Notes under the pieces: generated by a model
What the model saw: the letters and a program-made list of their open reading frames with translations, nothing else
What the model was told of the DNA's origin: nothing
Database searches by the model: none
DNA from: Bog-756 sp052326605
GTDB lineage: Bacteria; Actinomycetota; Acidimicrobiia; Acidimicrobiales; RAAP-2
Direction: 5' to 3'
DNA: 64,000 nucleotides
NCBI GenBank assembly: GCA_052326605.1
Contig: JBKQMB010000008.1
Span: forward strand, 1-64,000
In this document: positions 25,384 to 34,066 of the stretch, one piece after another
Layout: every line of letters begins with the position of its first letter
Position numbering within the stretch: the first letter of the stretch is position 1
Program-made: the position numbers and the translations under genes

Positions 25384-27321
25384 ATGACCGCCACGCAGCG
25401 TCTACGCGGACCGCAACCGGCCACCGTCGCGCCCTGGGAGCTCTCCGACGCCGACATCCACCTCTTCAACGAGGGGACCCATCGGGGGCTGGCCGAAAAG
25501 CTCGGCGCCCACCCTCTGGGCCAGGCTGGGACAGCCTTCGCCGTGTGGGCCCCCAGCGCCCGGGCGGTCAGCGTCATCGGAGACTTCAACGGGTGGAACC
25601 CCGCCGCCCACCCCCTTGACCCTCGGGCCTCCTCGGGGATCTGGGGCGGAGTCGTCCCGAGCGCGGCTCCCGGGCACGTCTACAAGTTCGCCATCGTCAC
25701 CGCCGGAGGGGACGTCCTCGAGAAGGCGGACCCTTACGCCCTCGCCACAGAGTGCCCCCCGCGGACCGGCTCGGTGGTCTGGGATCTCAGCTACGACTGG
25801 GGCGACGGGGAGTGGATGGCCGGCCGGGCCGGACGTGGCGCCCTGGACGCTCCCGTCTCCATCTACGAAGTCCACCTCGGGTCGTGGATGCGCTCCCCGG
25901 AGGACCCGGGGAAGTTGCTCGGCTACGAGGAGCTCGCTCCTCTCCTCGTCCGCCACCTGGTCGAGACCGGCTTCACCCACGTGGAGTTCCTCCCCATCAT
26001 GGAGCATCCCTTCTACGGCAGCTGGGGCTACCAGACCACCGGCTACTTCGCGCCCACCGCGCGTTACGGTGCTCCTCAGGGTCTCATGGCGCTGATCGAC
26101 CAGCTCCACCAGGCCGGCATCGGGGTACTCCTCGACTGGGTGCCCTCGCACTTCCCGACCGACGCCTTCGCCCTGGGGGACTTCGACGGCACCCACCTCT
26201 ACGAGCACGCCGACCCCCGCCAGGGCTTCCACCCCGACTGGAAGAGCTACATCTTCAACTACAGCCGAAACGAGGTCCGCAGCTTTCTGCTCTCCTCGGC
26301 CGAGCACTGGCTGTCGACCTACCACGCCGACGGCCTCCGGGTCGACGCCGTGGCCTCCATGCTCTACCTCGACTACTCCCGGGAGGGAGGGGAGTGGATC
26401 CCGAACCGCTTCGGGGGCCGTGAGAACCTCGAGGCCATCGAGTTCCTCCGCCAGCTCAACATCGGGGTCTACGGTGCCCATCCCGACGTCCAGACCATGG
26501 CCGAGGAGTCGACGGCCTGGCCCGGGGTATCCCGACCCACCGAGGTCGGCGGCCTCGGATTCGGCTACAAGTGGGACATGGGCTGGATGCACGACACCCT
26601 GGTCTATTTCCGGCGTGATCCCGTCCACCGATGCCACCACCACGGCCAGCTGACGTTCCGAGGGCTCTACGCCTTCTCGGAGAACTACGTGCTGCCGCTC
26701 TCCCACGACGAGGTGGTCCACGGCAAAGGGTCGCTGCTGGGCGCCATGCCCGGAGACGATTGGCAGAAGCACGCCAACCTTCGACTCCTCTACGGCTACC
26801 AGTTCGCCCAGCCCGGGAAGAAGCTCCTGTTCATGGGCGACGAGCTGGGCCAGTGGCGGGAGTGGAGCCACGAGCGCTCCCTCGACTGGCATCTCCTCGA
26901 CTTCGCCCCCCATGCCGGGCTCCTCCGCTTCGTCTCCGACCTCAACCGGATCTACCGGGAGGAGCCCGCCCTCCACGAGCTCGACGCCGACCCGTCCGGC
27001 TTCGAATGGGTCCAGGCCGACGACGCCACGGACTCAACACTGAGCTTCCTCCGGCGGTCCAAGGCCGGGGGCGCGGTGCTGGTGGTCTGCAACTTCACCC
27101 CGGTGCCCCGCCACAACCTGCTACTCGGGGTACCCGCAGCAGGCTTCTGGCGGGAGATCCTCAACAGCGACAGCGCCATCTACGGAGGCAGCGGCATGGG
27201 AAACCTCGGCGGAGTCGAGTCCCAGCTCGTGCCGTGGGGCGGCCGGCCCCACTCGGTGAGCATCGCCGCGCCACCCTTGTCCGTGGTGCTGCTTCGGCAC
27301 GAGATCGACGCCCAGCCGTGA
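25384..27321 (+). CDS. glgB: 1,4-alpha-glucan branching enzyme
   Basis: A 645-aa GH13 subfamily 9 enzyme that makes alpha-1,6 branches. A CBM48 domain starts near residue 45 (GTAFAVWAPSARAVSVIGDF). The barrel has GLRVDAVASM with the nucleophile Asp at 321, MAEESTAW with Glu at 374 and PLSHDEVVHG with Asp at 442. AAGGAG before the ATG fixes the start. It is shorter than the E. coli enzyme by about 80 residues, mainly at the N-terminus. It lies in the operon after malQ and overlaps or abuts glgX. Confidence 0.94.
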   Translation: MTATQRLRGPQPATVAPWELSDADIHLFNEGTHRGLAEKLGAHPLGQAGTAFAVWAPSARAVSVIGDFNGWNPAAHPLDPRASSGIWGGVVPSAAPGHVYKFAIVTAGGDVLEKADPYALATECPPRTGSVVWDLSYDWGDGEWMAGRAGRGALDAPVSIYEVHLGSWMRSPEDPGKLLGYEELAPLLVRHLVETGFTHVEFLPIMEHPFYGSWGYQTTGYFAPTARYGAPQGLMALIDQLHQAGIGVLLDWVPSHFPTDAFALGDFDGTHLYEHADPRQGFHPDWKSYIFNYSRNEVRSFLLSSAEHWLSTYHADGLRVDAVASMLYLDYSREGGEWIPNRFGGRENLEAIEFLRQLNIGVYGAHPDVQTMAEESTAWPGVSRPTEVGGLGFGYKWDMGWMHDTLVYFRRDPVHRCHHHGQLTFRGLYAFSENYVLPLSHDEVVHGKGSLLGAMPGDDWQKHANLRLLYGYQFAQPGKKLLFMGDELGQWREWSHERSLDWHLLDFAPHAGLLRFVSDLNRIYREEPALHELDADPSGFEWVQADDATDSTLSFLRRSKAGGAVLVVCNFTPVPRHNLLLGVPAAGFWREILNSDSAIYGGSGMGNLGGVESQLVPWGGRPHSVSIAAPPLSVVLLRHEIDAQP

Positions 27322-27323
27322 GC

Positions 27324-29444
27324 ATGCGGGTCTGGCCGGGATCGCCCCACCCCATGGGGGCCACCTGGGACGGGGAGGGCGTCAACTTCGCACTCTTCTC
27401 CGAGCATGCCACCGCAGTCGAGCTCTGCATCTTCGAGCATGCCGACGACGCCGTCCCGATCGAGAAGGTCACCATGCCGATCGCCACCGACCGGGTCTCG
27501 CACTGCTATCTGCCCGACGCCCGGCCCGGCTGTCTCTACGGCTACCGGGTCGACGGACCCTGGGACCCCGAACAGGGGTACCGCTTCAACAGGGCCAAGC
27601 TCCTCATCGACCCCTATGCCAAAGCGGTCAGCGGACCCATTCGCTGGAGCGACGAGCTCTTCGGCCACGACTTGGCGGCTCCCGAAAACGACCTCGTCCT
27701 CGACCCCCGGGACTCGGCCGCGGGGATGCCCAAGTCGGTGGTGGTGAACCAGGCCTTCACCTGGGGCGACGACGCCAAACCCCGAACCCCTTGGAATCGC
27801 ACCGTCATCTACGAGTGCCACGTCAGGGGCATGACCATGGCCCACCCCGGGGTCCCCGAGCACCTCCGGGGCACCTACCTCGGCCTCTCCTCCAACCCCG
27901 TGGTCGACCACCTCCTCTCCCTCGGGGTGACCGCCGTCGAGCTGATGCCGGTCCACCAGTTCGTCGCCGACAAGCATCTCGTCGACCAGGGCCTGACCAA
28001 CTACTGGGGCTACAACACCTTGGCCTTCTTCGCCCCCCACGTCGGGTACGCCAGTGGCGGAAACGGCCAGCAGGTCGACGAGTTCAAATCGATGGTGAAG
28101 ACCCTCCACCGGGCCGGGCTCGAGGTCATCCTCGATGTCGTCTACAACCACACCGCCGAGGGCAGCCACCTCGGCCCCACCCTCTCGTTGCGCGGCATCG
28201 ACAACTCCGTCTACTACCGGCTCCGACCCGACAACAAACGGTTCAACGTGGACTTCACCGGGACAGGCAACAGCCTAAACATCGTCCACCCCCGGACCAT
28301 CGCTCTCATCATGGACAGTCTCCGGTACTGGGTGACCGACATGCATGTCGACGGGTTCCGCTTCGACCTGGCCCCGGTCCTCATCCGGGGCCTCGAAGAC
28401 GGCCGACGCAGCGCCTTCTTCGAGGTCATCCAGCAGGACCCGGTGCTCTCCCAGGTCAAGCTCATCGCCGAGCCCTGGGACGTGGGCCCCGACGGCTACC
28501 AGCTGGGCCGGTTCCCTACCGGATGGGCCGAGTGGAACGGGGCCTTCCGGGACTCGATCCGCCGGTTCTGGCGGGGTGACACCGGAATGGTCCCCGAGCT
28601 CGCCTCGCGGCTCACCGGCTCCAGTGACATCTACAGCCCGAGCGGCCGGCGGACCTATGCCAGCGTGAACTTCATCACCTGCCACGACGGCTTCACCCTG
28701 ACCGACCTCGTCAGCTTCGAGGAGCGCCACAATGATGCCAACGGCGAGGGGAGCCGGGACGGGACCCACGAGAACTACAGCAGGAACTGGGGTGTCGAGG
28801 GGGAGACCGGCTCGCACCGGATCATCCACCGCCGGGACCGGATCAAGCGCAACATGCTGGCCACCCTCTTCGTCTCCCAAGGAGTCCGGATGCTGCTCGG
28901 CGGCGACGAATTCGGCCGGAGCCAACAGGGGAACAACAACGCCTACTGCCAGGACAACGAGATCAGCTGGATGAACTGGGGACTCGACGAGGGGGCTCGT
29001 GACCTCCTGGCCTTCACCCGGGAGCTGATCCGGATCGTCAACGACAACCCCATCCTGCGCCGCCGGGACTTCTTCAACGGCCGGCCCTTCACCCCGGGGG
29101 GCACGAAGGACGTCACCTGGATCCGGCCCGGCGGCGACGAGATGACCGAGGACGAATGGTCCGACAGCGAGCTCCGCTCCATCGGCATGCTCCTCTCGGG
29201 CCGGGCCAGCGACGAGATCGACCAGCGGGGCCGGCCCACCTACGGGGACACGATCCTCTTCCTCCTGAACGGAGGGAACCGGTCACGTTCCTATATCCTG
29301 CCCCGGATCGCATGGCCGGGGATCTGGGAGGAGCTCCTCAACACCGCCCGGCCCCCCGGGAGACGCCGCGTCCAGGGGTCCACGGTCAACCTCACCGCCC
29401 ACTCGGTGATCCTCCTCCAGCACAACGAGCACCTCCAACATTGA
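27324..29444 (+). CDS. glgX: Glycogen debranching enzyme GlgX
   Basis: A 706-aa isoamylase-type GH13 enzyme that cuts alpha-1,6 branches of phosphorylase-limited glycogen. MRVWPGSPHPMGATWDGEGV is the family's N-terminus and contains the CBM48 start. The catalytic residues are GFRFDLAPVL (Asp 348), LIAEPWDVG (Glu 383) and TCHDGFTLTD (Asp 455). A GTG at 27318 overlapping the glgB stop (GTGA) could be used instead and adds two residues; either way translation is probably coupled. It is the last gene of the operon. Confidence 0.93.
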   Translation: MRVWPGSPHPMGATWDGEGVNFALFSEHATAVELCIFEHADDAVPIEKVTMPIATDRVSHCYLPDARPGCLYGYRVDGPWDPEQGYRFNRAKLLIDPYAKAVSGPIRWSDELFGHDLAAPENDLVLDPRDSAAGMPKSVVVNQAFTWGDDAKPRTPWNRTVIYECHVRGMTMAHPGVPEHLRGTYLGLSSNPVVDHLLSLGVTAVELMPVHQFVADKHLVDQGLTNYWGYNTLAFFAPHVGYASGGNGQQVDEFKSMVKTLHRAGLEVILDVVYNHTAEGSHLGPTLSLRGIDNSVYYRLRPDNKRFNVDFTGTGNSLNIVHPRTIALIMDSLRYWVTDMHVDGFRFDLAPVLIRGLEDGRRSAFFEVIQQDPVLSQVKLIAEPWDVGPDGYQLGRFPTGWAEWNGAFRDSIRRFWRGDTGMVPELASRLTGSSDIYSPSGRRTYASVNFITCHDGFTLTDLVSFEERHNDANGEGSRDGTHENYSRNWGVEGETGSHRIIHRRDRIKRNMLATLFVSQGVRMLLGGDEFGRSQQGNNNAYCQDNEISWMNWGLDEGARDLLAFTRELIRIVNDNPILRRRDFFNGRPFTPGGTKDVTWIRPGGDEMTEDEWSDSELRSIGMLLSGRASDEIDQRGRPTYGDTILFLLNGGNRSRSYILPRIAWPGIWEELLNTARPPGRRRVQGSTVNLTAHSVILLQHNEHLQH

Positions 29445-29523
29445 GGCGCGCCGCCGACGACGGGCCAACGTGAGCGCTCCGCACGGTGGCTCGCCCCCCG
29501 GCGATGCCACCTCCGGTGACCCT

Positions 29524-29538
29524 GTGACCTTGGTCTCT
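29524..29538 (+). promoter_or_regulatory. DosR-like box upstream of glgM
   Basis: GTGACCTTGGTCTCT lies in the wider motif CCCTGTGACCTTGGTCTCTTG, which recurs almost exactly at 32690-32710 upstream of the antiporter operon. It is 70 bp before the glgM start and 25 bp before the -10 box. Confidence 0.5.
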
Positions 29539-29562
29539 TGTGACCCCGCCCGCCGCCACCCA

Positions 29563-29568
29563 TACTCT
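29563..29568 (+). promoter_or_regulatory. Leaderless-type -10 box upstream of glgM leader
   Basis: TACTCT (TANNNT) ends 5 nt before an ATG at 29574-29576, where transcription would be expected to start. Confidence 0.4.
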
Positions 29569-29573
29569 GAACC

Positions 29574-29597
29574 ATGACCGGAGTTGAACTGCCGTGA
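29574..29597 (+). CDS. Possible 7-codon leader ORF overlapping glgM start
   Basis: ATG ACC GGA GTT GAA CTG CCG TGA encodes MTGVELP; its TGA overlaps the glgM GTG start by GTGA. It is preceded by a leaderless -10 box. The same architecture (leaderless ATGAC... ORF ending in GTGA at the main start) is seen at 32739-32840. Its expression is not shown; it could be a coupling device. Confidence 0.35.
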   Translation: MTGVELP

Positions 29598-30823
29598 GAG
29601 TCGCCCTCTTGAGCCGCGAATACCCGCCCGAGATCTACGGCGGCGCGGGCGTACACGTCGAGCACCTGGCCGCCGAGCTGGCCCTCCTCACCGACCTCGA
29701 GGTTCACTGTTTCGGAGCGGATCGTCCGGAGCCGGCCGACCGCAAGGTCACCGCGTATCAGCCCTGGGACCGTCTTCGGGGTGAGGATCGCCACCTCCAG
29801 GTGCTCCGCACGATGTCCATCGACCTGGCCATGGCGGCTGCGTTGAGCGGAGCGGACGTCGTCCACAGCCACACCTGGTACACGAGCCTGGCCGGACACT
29901 TGGCCAAGTTGCTCCACGACGTCCCGCACGTGATGACCATCCACAGCCTCGAGCCCAAACGTCCGTGGAAGGCAGACCAGCTCGGAACTGGCTACCGCCT
30001 GTCGACCTTCTGCGAGCGGGTGGGAATCGAATCGGCCGATGCGATCATCGCCGTGTCGAGCGCCAGCGCCGCGGACATCACCGCCTGCTATCCCGCTGTC
30101 GACCCCGACCGGATCACGGTGATCCACAACGCCATTGACCTCGACACGTGGAGGACCGACCCGAGCACCGACGTCCTCGAGTCCTACCGCATCGATCCCG
30201 ACCGACCCATCGTGGTGTACTTCGGGCGCATCACGCATCAGAAGGGGATCGCCCATCTGCTCGCCGCTGCCCGCTACCTCGACCCATCGGCCCAGCTCAT
30301 CCTGCGAGCGGGTCCCGCCGACACGCCAGAGCTGGCGCGCCAGGTGGCCGTCCAGATCAGTGCGCTGGCAGCGCAACGGGACGGGGTCCGCTGGATCGAG
30401 GAGCCCCTCGACCTTCGCCAGCTCAATCAACTGCTGAGCCACGCAACCGTCAGCTGCTGCCCTTCCGTCTACGAGCCATTCGGACTGGTCAACCTGGAGG
30501 CCATGGCGTGTGAGGCAGCAGTGGTCGCGTCCGCTGTCGGTGGCATCCCCGAGATCGTCGAAGACGGAGTCACGGGCACACTGGTGCCCTTCGAGCCGGT
30601 GAGCCCAACGGACAGCGATCCAGCGCACCCGGAACGGTTCGCCCACGACCTGGCCGAAGCAATCAACAAGCTCGTTGCTGACCCTCACCTTGCCCGGAAG
30701 ATGGGGGAGGCCGGCCGACGTCGAGTGATCCGGAACTTCAGCTGGCCCGAATCGGCGCGCCAGATCGTCGAGATCTACCGAGAGTTGACGGGTCGCTCAG
30801 GGCCTGGCCCGATGGCACGGTGA
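29594..30823 (+). CDS. glgM: Alpha-maltose-1-phosphate synthase / actinobacterial GlgA-type GT4
   Basis: A 409-aa retaining GT4 glycosyltransferase. It begins MRVALLSREYPPEIYGGAGVH, the hallmark of the actinobacterial GlgA/GlgM family. The C-terminal domain has IVVYFGRITHQKGIAHLL, the CPSVYEPFGLVNLEAMAC nucleotide-sugar site and VGGIPEIV. In mycobacteria this protein (Rv1212c) makes maltose-1-phosphate from ADP-glucose and glucose-1-phosphate, feeding GlgE; older annotations call it glycogen synthase. The start is GTG 29594, overlapping a short leader ORF. It has its own promoter, 149 bp after glgX. glgC is not in the window. Confidence 0.92.
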   Translation: MRVALLSREYPPEIYGGAGVHVEHLAAELALLTDLEVHCFGADRPEPADRKVTAYQPWDRLRGEDRHLQVLRTMSIDLAMAAALSGADVVHSHTWYTSLAGHLAKLLHDVPHVMTIHSLEPKRPWKADQLGTGYRLSTFCERVGIESADAIIAVSSASAADITACYPAVDPDRITVIHNAIDLDTWRTDPSTDVLESYRIDPDRPIVVYFGRITHQKGIAHLLAAARYLDPSAQLILRAGPADTPELARQVAVQISALAAQRDGVRWIEEPLDLRQLNQLLSHATVSCCPSVYEPFGLVNLEAMACEAAVVASAVGGIPEIVEDGVTGTLVPFEPVSPTDSDPAHPERFAHDLAEAINKLVADPHLARKMGEAGRRRVIRNFSWPESARQIVEIYRELTGRSGPGPMAR

Positions 30824-30929
30824 CCGATGGAGCGGAGTTCCCCTGGCTGCTCACCGGCTGACTCCGCACCTTGCCGGTCCGGCCCATGCGGTTGGGGGGA
30901 CTGACGTGCTCAGCTCTCTGGCAATTCTT

Positions 30930-30948
30930 CTCAGCTTCGTGGGCTGAG
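30930..30948 (+). repeat. Copy of dispersed 19-nt hairpin repeat
   Basis: CTCAGCTTCGTGGGCTGAG lies 107 bp past glgM. A further CTCAGCTCTCTGG sits 21 bp upstream. The bases after it, CCCACCCAATCGG, match those after the copy at 15217. This is the last copy seen in the window. Confidence 0.55.
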
Positions 30949-31086
30949 CCCACCCAATCGGGGGTGGGGGACGTCGTCCGGTCGTCGGATGGGCACGTTT
31001 GCTGGGGATAGCAGGATCTCCATTCGCAGGCGAGAGCCGTGCCGAGGCCACCCTCGAGGGTGTGCGGCGCATCCGAGGTGGGGTAG

Positions 31087-31540
31087 CAACGGATTGACGG
31101 TGAATCGTCGGGTGGGTCGACTCCAGAACCCGTCGAGCTGATCGAACACCAGCTGACTCGCAAAGAGGTCGTTCCGGACTTCTACTGCCAGGTCCTCCAT
31201 AGGTGGCAGAGCTACATCCTTCCCGTTGCGGGCATCTGCCTCGTGATTGCCGGGGTCGTCGTCCTCGGGACTGATCCCGGAAACAAGGTCGCCGGGAAGG
31301 ATCTGGAAGAGGATCGGATCGCAGTTCGAGATGCGAAGGCTGGAGGTCTCCGAGCAGGGGATCCACCGGGTGACCGCTCTCGCCGATGCATTGATGCGAT
31401 GGTCCACGTTTTCGGAGGCGATTCAACGAGGTGATCCGTACCTCTTGAGAATCGGACTCGGGCCAGGAATGTTCCTGATTCCGTGACGAGGGTTCGCTTC
31501 CGACTCCGACGAGCCGGCAACCGGGGACCGGGGACCCTGC
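31087..31540 (+). pseudogene. YcxB-like membrane protein remnant
   Basis: Frame 31087-31434 has no start codon. It encodes a polar N-terminus (VELIEHQLTRKEVVPDFYCQ), a membrane segment (YILPVAGICLVIAGVVVLG) and then loses sense. Frame 31310-31487 continues with FEMRRLEVSEQGIHRVTALA, a Trp-containing segment and YLLRIGLGPGMFLIP, like the C-terminal part of YcxB-type proteins. A TGA then interrupts RGFASDSDEP. A missing start, a frameshift, an in-frame stop and reduced length mark a decayed gene. The family call is by pattern only. Confidence 0.45.
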
Positions 31541-31710
31541 CGAGCGGTTCACCTCTGCGCACCTGCATCCGACCGGAACCTGGTTCTGGCCGACGAGCGG
31601 TCTCACGAGCGTCGAACTGCCCCTCCGACCCGGCGTACCGAGTTTGACGCGGTCCTGGACCCTTTGCGCGCACCGGTGTGGGTGCAACGATCAGATTGGG
31701 GATATCGCCC

Positions 31711-32364
31711 TCACGTGTCGATGCGCACGGCGCTGCCAAATATCATCGGCCGAACAGTGGGAGATGACCTGGGTTGCGATCCGTGCTCGAGCTGCTCCAC
31801 ACGCAAGGCTGAACGCCTGAGCACCGTTTCTGTCCGCCGGTTCGGATAGCAGCCTGCCGCGACGTAGCGGTGAGGCACCTCGACCAAGTCCTGGAGGCGA
31901 CCCAGACGTGATCCCTCTGGAGCACGCACGTGCTCAAGGAACAGGAGGCGCCCCCCGGGTCGCAGGACACGAGCGATCTCGGCCAGGGCGGTCGCCGGGT
32001 CCGGGATCGTACATTGCACGAATGCCGCCGTGACGGTGTCAAAACAGCAGTCCTCGAAGGGAAGTAGCTCTGCACCGGTCTGAACCAACTGCCAGGCGCC
32101 GATCGCCAGTCGATCGGAGGCCAGCCGCAGACGCAGGTGCGCGAGCATGTGGGAGTTCGGTTCGGTCACCACCAGTTCACTGACCGCACGCGTGTAGTGC
32201 GGCAGGTTGAGCCCGGTGCCCGCACCGATCTCCAGCGTCCTACCCTCGGCGCGAGAGAAGAGAGTCCGACGGGTCTCACGTAACCCTGCCCTCTCTGCCA
32301 GACCAACCACGAAGGGGTAGTACCAGGCGAAGATGCGTTCGTTCAGCCCCTTCGAGTCCCGCAT
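31711..32364 (-). CDS. Class I SAM-dependent methyltransferase
   Basis: A 217-aa protein. Motif I is LEIGAGTGLNLPHY near residues 44-57; the acidic post-I strand is LVVTEPNSHML; the motif IV region reads FDTVTAAFVQCTIPDP and post-motif RVLRPGGRLLFLEHVRAPE. This pattern is that of a Methyltransf_11/25 enzyme of the METTL7-like group common in actinobacteria; the substrate is unknown. The C-terminal tail GSAVRIDT is short. ATG 32362-32364 is chosen because it begins MRDSKGLNERIFAWYYPF, a typical N-terminus for this group. It is convergent with the YcxB-like relic. Confidence 0.88.
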   Translation of the reverse strand: MRDSKGLNERIFAWYYPFVVGLAERAGLRETRRTLFSRAEGRTLEIGAGTGLNLPHYTRAVSELVVTEPNSHMLAHLRLRLASDRLAIGAWQLVQTGAELLPFEDCCFDTVTAAFVQCTIPDPATALAEIARVLRPGGRLLFLEHVRAPEGSRLGRLQDLVEVPHRYVAAGCYPNRRTETVLRRSALRVEQLEHGSQPRSSPTVRPMIFGSAVRIDT

Positions 32365-32692
32365 GGGTGCACGGTACCAGCGGTTCCCGGCCCCGCCATC
32401 CGCCAATCGGTCACATCCCCGCGGTGCACCGCATCCCCGGAGCTCGGGGGCTTCCCACTTGGCACGGTGCTGTTCATGAAGGCGCGGTTCGACGACCACT
32501 TCATCAGAAGAGTCACTCCGTTCGATGTGTCCTCGGGTCGCACCCGACGACGAGGTGGCGGCGCCCTGTGGGAGGGACGAGCTGGGCCGCAGGAAAGGGC
32601 GCCGGCGTGGGGCGAGGTATCCCGTCCTGACGTCAATCCGTGAACGCCGGTCGAATCCAGTAGCGTCTGCCGGTCGAGCCCGGCGTGGCCCT
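32365..32692. other. Intergenic region between methyltransferase and antiporter promoters
   Basis: No gene is supported. A short plus-strand frame from ATG 32476 (MKARFDDHFIRRVTPFD) is protein-like for about 25 codons, then becomes Arg/Gly-rich; it may be a relic. Confidence 0.3.
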
Positions 32693-32731
32693 GTGACCTT
32701 CGTTCTCTTGGCCGGGCCTCCCGGGTAGCGT
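32693..32731 (+). promoter_or_regulatory. Promoter region of the antiporter operon
   Basis: GTGACCTTCGTTCTCT (32693-32708) repeats the glgM box, and TAGCGT (32726-32731) is a leaderless-type -10 ending 7 nt before an ATG at 32739. Confidence 0.45.
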
Positions 32732-32738
32732 TGGGCCG

Positions 32739-32840
32739 ATGACGGTCGAGCGGGCGACACGATCGAGCTCGAGCTCGGTCCGGATCGCAATCGTCCGGCG
32801 ACGCGGGTCGACCTCGATGAAAGGCTCAGTGAGCGCGTGA
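32739..32840 (+). CDS. Possible 33-codon leader ORF overlapping antiporter start
   Basis: The frame begins ATGACGGTCGAG and ends with a TGA that overlaps the antiporter's GTG start as GTGA. The peptide is Ser/Arg-rich (MTVERATRSSSSSVRIAIVR at its start) and probably not a stable protein. Its position, behind a TANNNT box and in front of a GTGA overlap, mirrors the glgM leader. The antiporter frame itself is also open upstream to 32729 but has no start codon there. Confidence 0.3.
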   Translation: MTVERATRSSSSSVRIAIVRRRGSTSMKGSVSA

Positions 32841-34066
32841 TCGAAGCCTCGATCCCCACGCTCGTCCTGATCGCCGCGATCGCCGTCATCTCACCGCTGT
32901 TGGCCGAGCGGCTCCGCCGCTTCAATGTCCCCGACGTCGTCCTCGAGCTCGCCTTTGGCATCATCGTCGGCCCCTACGTGCTCAAGTTGGCCCATACCAA
33001 TGATGTGGTGAACGGACTGTCGGATATCGGGCTGGCATTCCTCATGTTCCTGGCCGGCTACGAGCTCGATCTGCAACGGATCCGAGGCCGGCCGTTGCGC
33101 CTGGCCTCACTCGGGTGGCTCCTGTCACTCGGGATTGCCTTCGGCTTCGCCTTCGCGCTCGTCTCGACCGGCCTGGCCTTGGACACGCTCGTCGTCGGTT
33201 TGGCCCTGACGACGACGGCGCTCGGGACGCTGTTACCGATGTTGCGGGACGCCGGGTTGCTCGAGGCTCGCTTCGGCGCGTACATCGTCGCCATAGGCAC
33301 GGCCGGCGAGTTCGGGCCGATCGTTGCCGTTGCCGTGCTGCTCACCCGTAAGGACCCGTTCGTCACAAGCGCACTGCTGGTGTTCTTCGTCGCCATCGCT
33401 GTCGCCTGTGCACTGGTTGCCAGCCGGACCCGGCCGCCGCGCATGGTGGCCCTGCTCCGTCGGCACCTCCACTCGAGCGCCCAGCTCCCGGTCCGGGTGT
33501 CGGTTCTCCTCGTCCTCGTTCTCGTCTACCTGGCCTTCGAGCTGGGCCTCGATGTGCTCCTCGGAGCGTTCGCCGCCGGAGTGGTGGTCAAGCTCTTCAC
33601 TGTGGGTGAGGACAGCGAGGTGATCAAGGGCAAACTCGAGGCCATCGGCTTCGGCTTCCTGATCCCCATCTTCTTCATCGTGAGCGGCATCCACTTCGAC
33701 CTGCACGTGTTCCTCACCAGGCCGACCGCCCTCCTCCGGATCCCCCTGTTCCTTGCCCTGTTCCTCGTCGTTCGCGGCCTCCCCGCACTACTCCTCTACC
33801 GCACTGCCCTGCCACGGGACGAGCGAGTCCCCCTCGCCCTCTTCTCCGCCACCGGGCTCCCACTCATCGTCGTCATCACCAGCCTCGGTGTCTCACAAGG
33901 ACGGATGCTCCCCGAGAATGCCGCCGCGCTTGTCGGTGCCGGCATGCTCTCGGTGCTTCTCCTCCCCATGCTTGGCCTCAACCGGCTGCGCCGGTCGGGC
34001 GAGGTCGATCCGGACGCCCCCCGTGACAGTCACAGCGCCTTCGGCAGAGGGGAGGAGCCCCTGTGA
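32837..34066 (+). CDS. Cation:proton antiporter (CPA2/KefB-type)
   Basis: A 409-aa membrane protein with about 12 hydrophobic segments, starting at GTG. The family core is visible: VPDVVLELAFGIIVGPYVL near 30-50, DIGLAFLMFLAGYELDL near 70-85, ALTTTALGTLLPMLRDAG and GAFAAGVVVKLF. No RCK/TrkA domain follows the membrane part, so regulation by NAD or glutathione conjugates is not expected. It would exchange Na+ or K+ for protons in the cytoplasmic membrane. Its stop overlaps the GTG of the DUF2254 relic. A conserved box shared with glgM lies upstream. Confidence 0.9.
   Translation: MIEASIPTLVLIAAIAVISPLLAERLRRFNVPDVVLELAFGIIVGPYVLKLAHTNDVVNGLSDIGLAFLMFLAGYELDLQRIRGRPLRLASLGWLLSLGIAFGFAFALVSTGLALDTLVVGLALTTTALGTLLPMLRDAGLLEARFGAYIVAIGTAGEFGPIVAVAVLLTRKDPFVTSALLVFFVAIAVACALVASRTRPPRMVALLRRHLHSSAQLPVRVSVLLVLVLVYLAFELGLDVLLGAFAAGVVVKLFTVGEDSEVIKGKLEAIGFGFLIPIFFIVSGIHFDLHVFLTRPTALLRIPLFLALFLVVRGLPALLLYRTALPRDERVPLALFSATGLPLIVVITSLGVSQGRMLPENAAALVGAGMLSVLLLPMLGLNRLRRSGEVDPDAPRDSHSAFGRGEEPL

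Noticed and set aside
30931..31407. 158-codon minus-strand frame (MDHRINASARAV...)
   Set aside because: The peptide is plausible in places, but the plus strand gives a membrane segment and a YcxB-like end over the same bases; the minus-strand frame also runs through a hairpin repeat.
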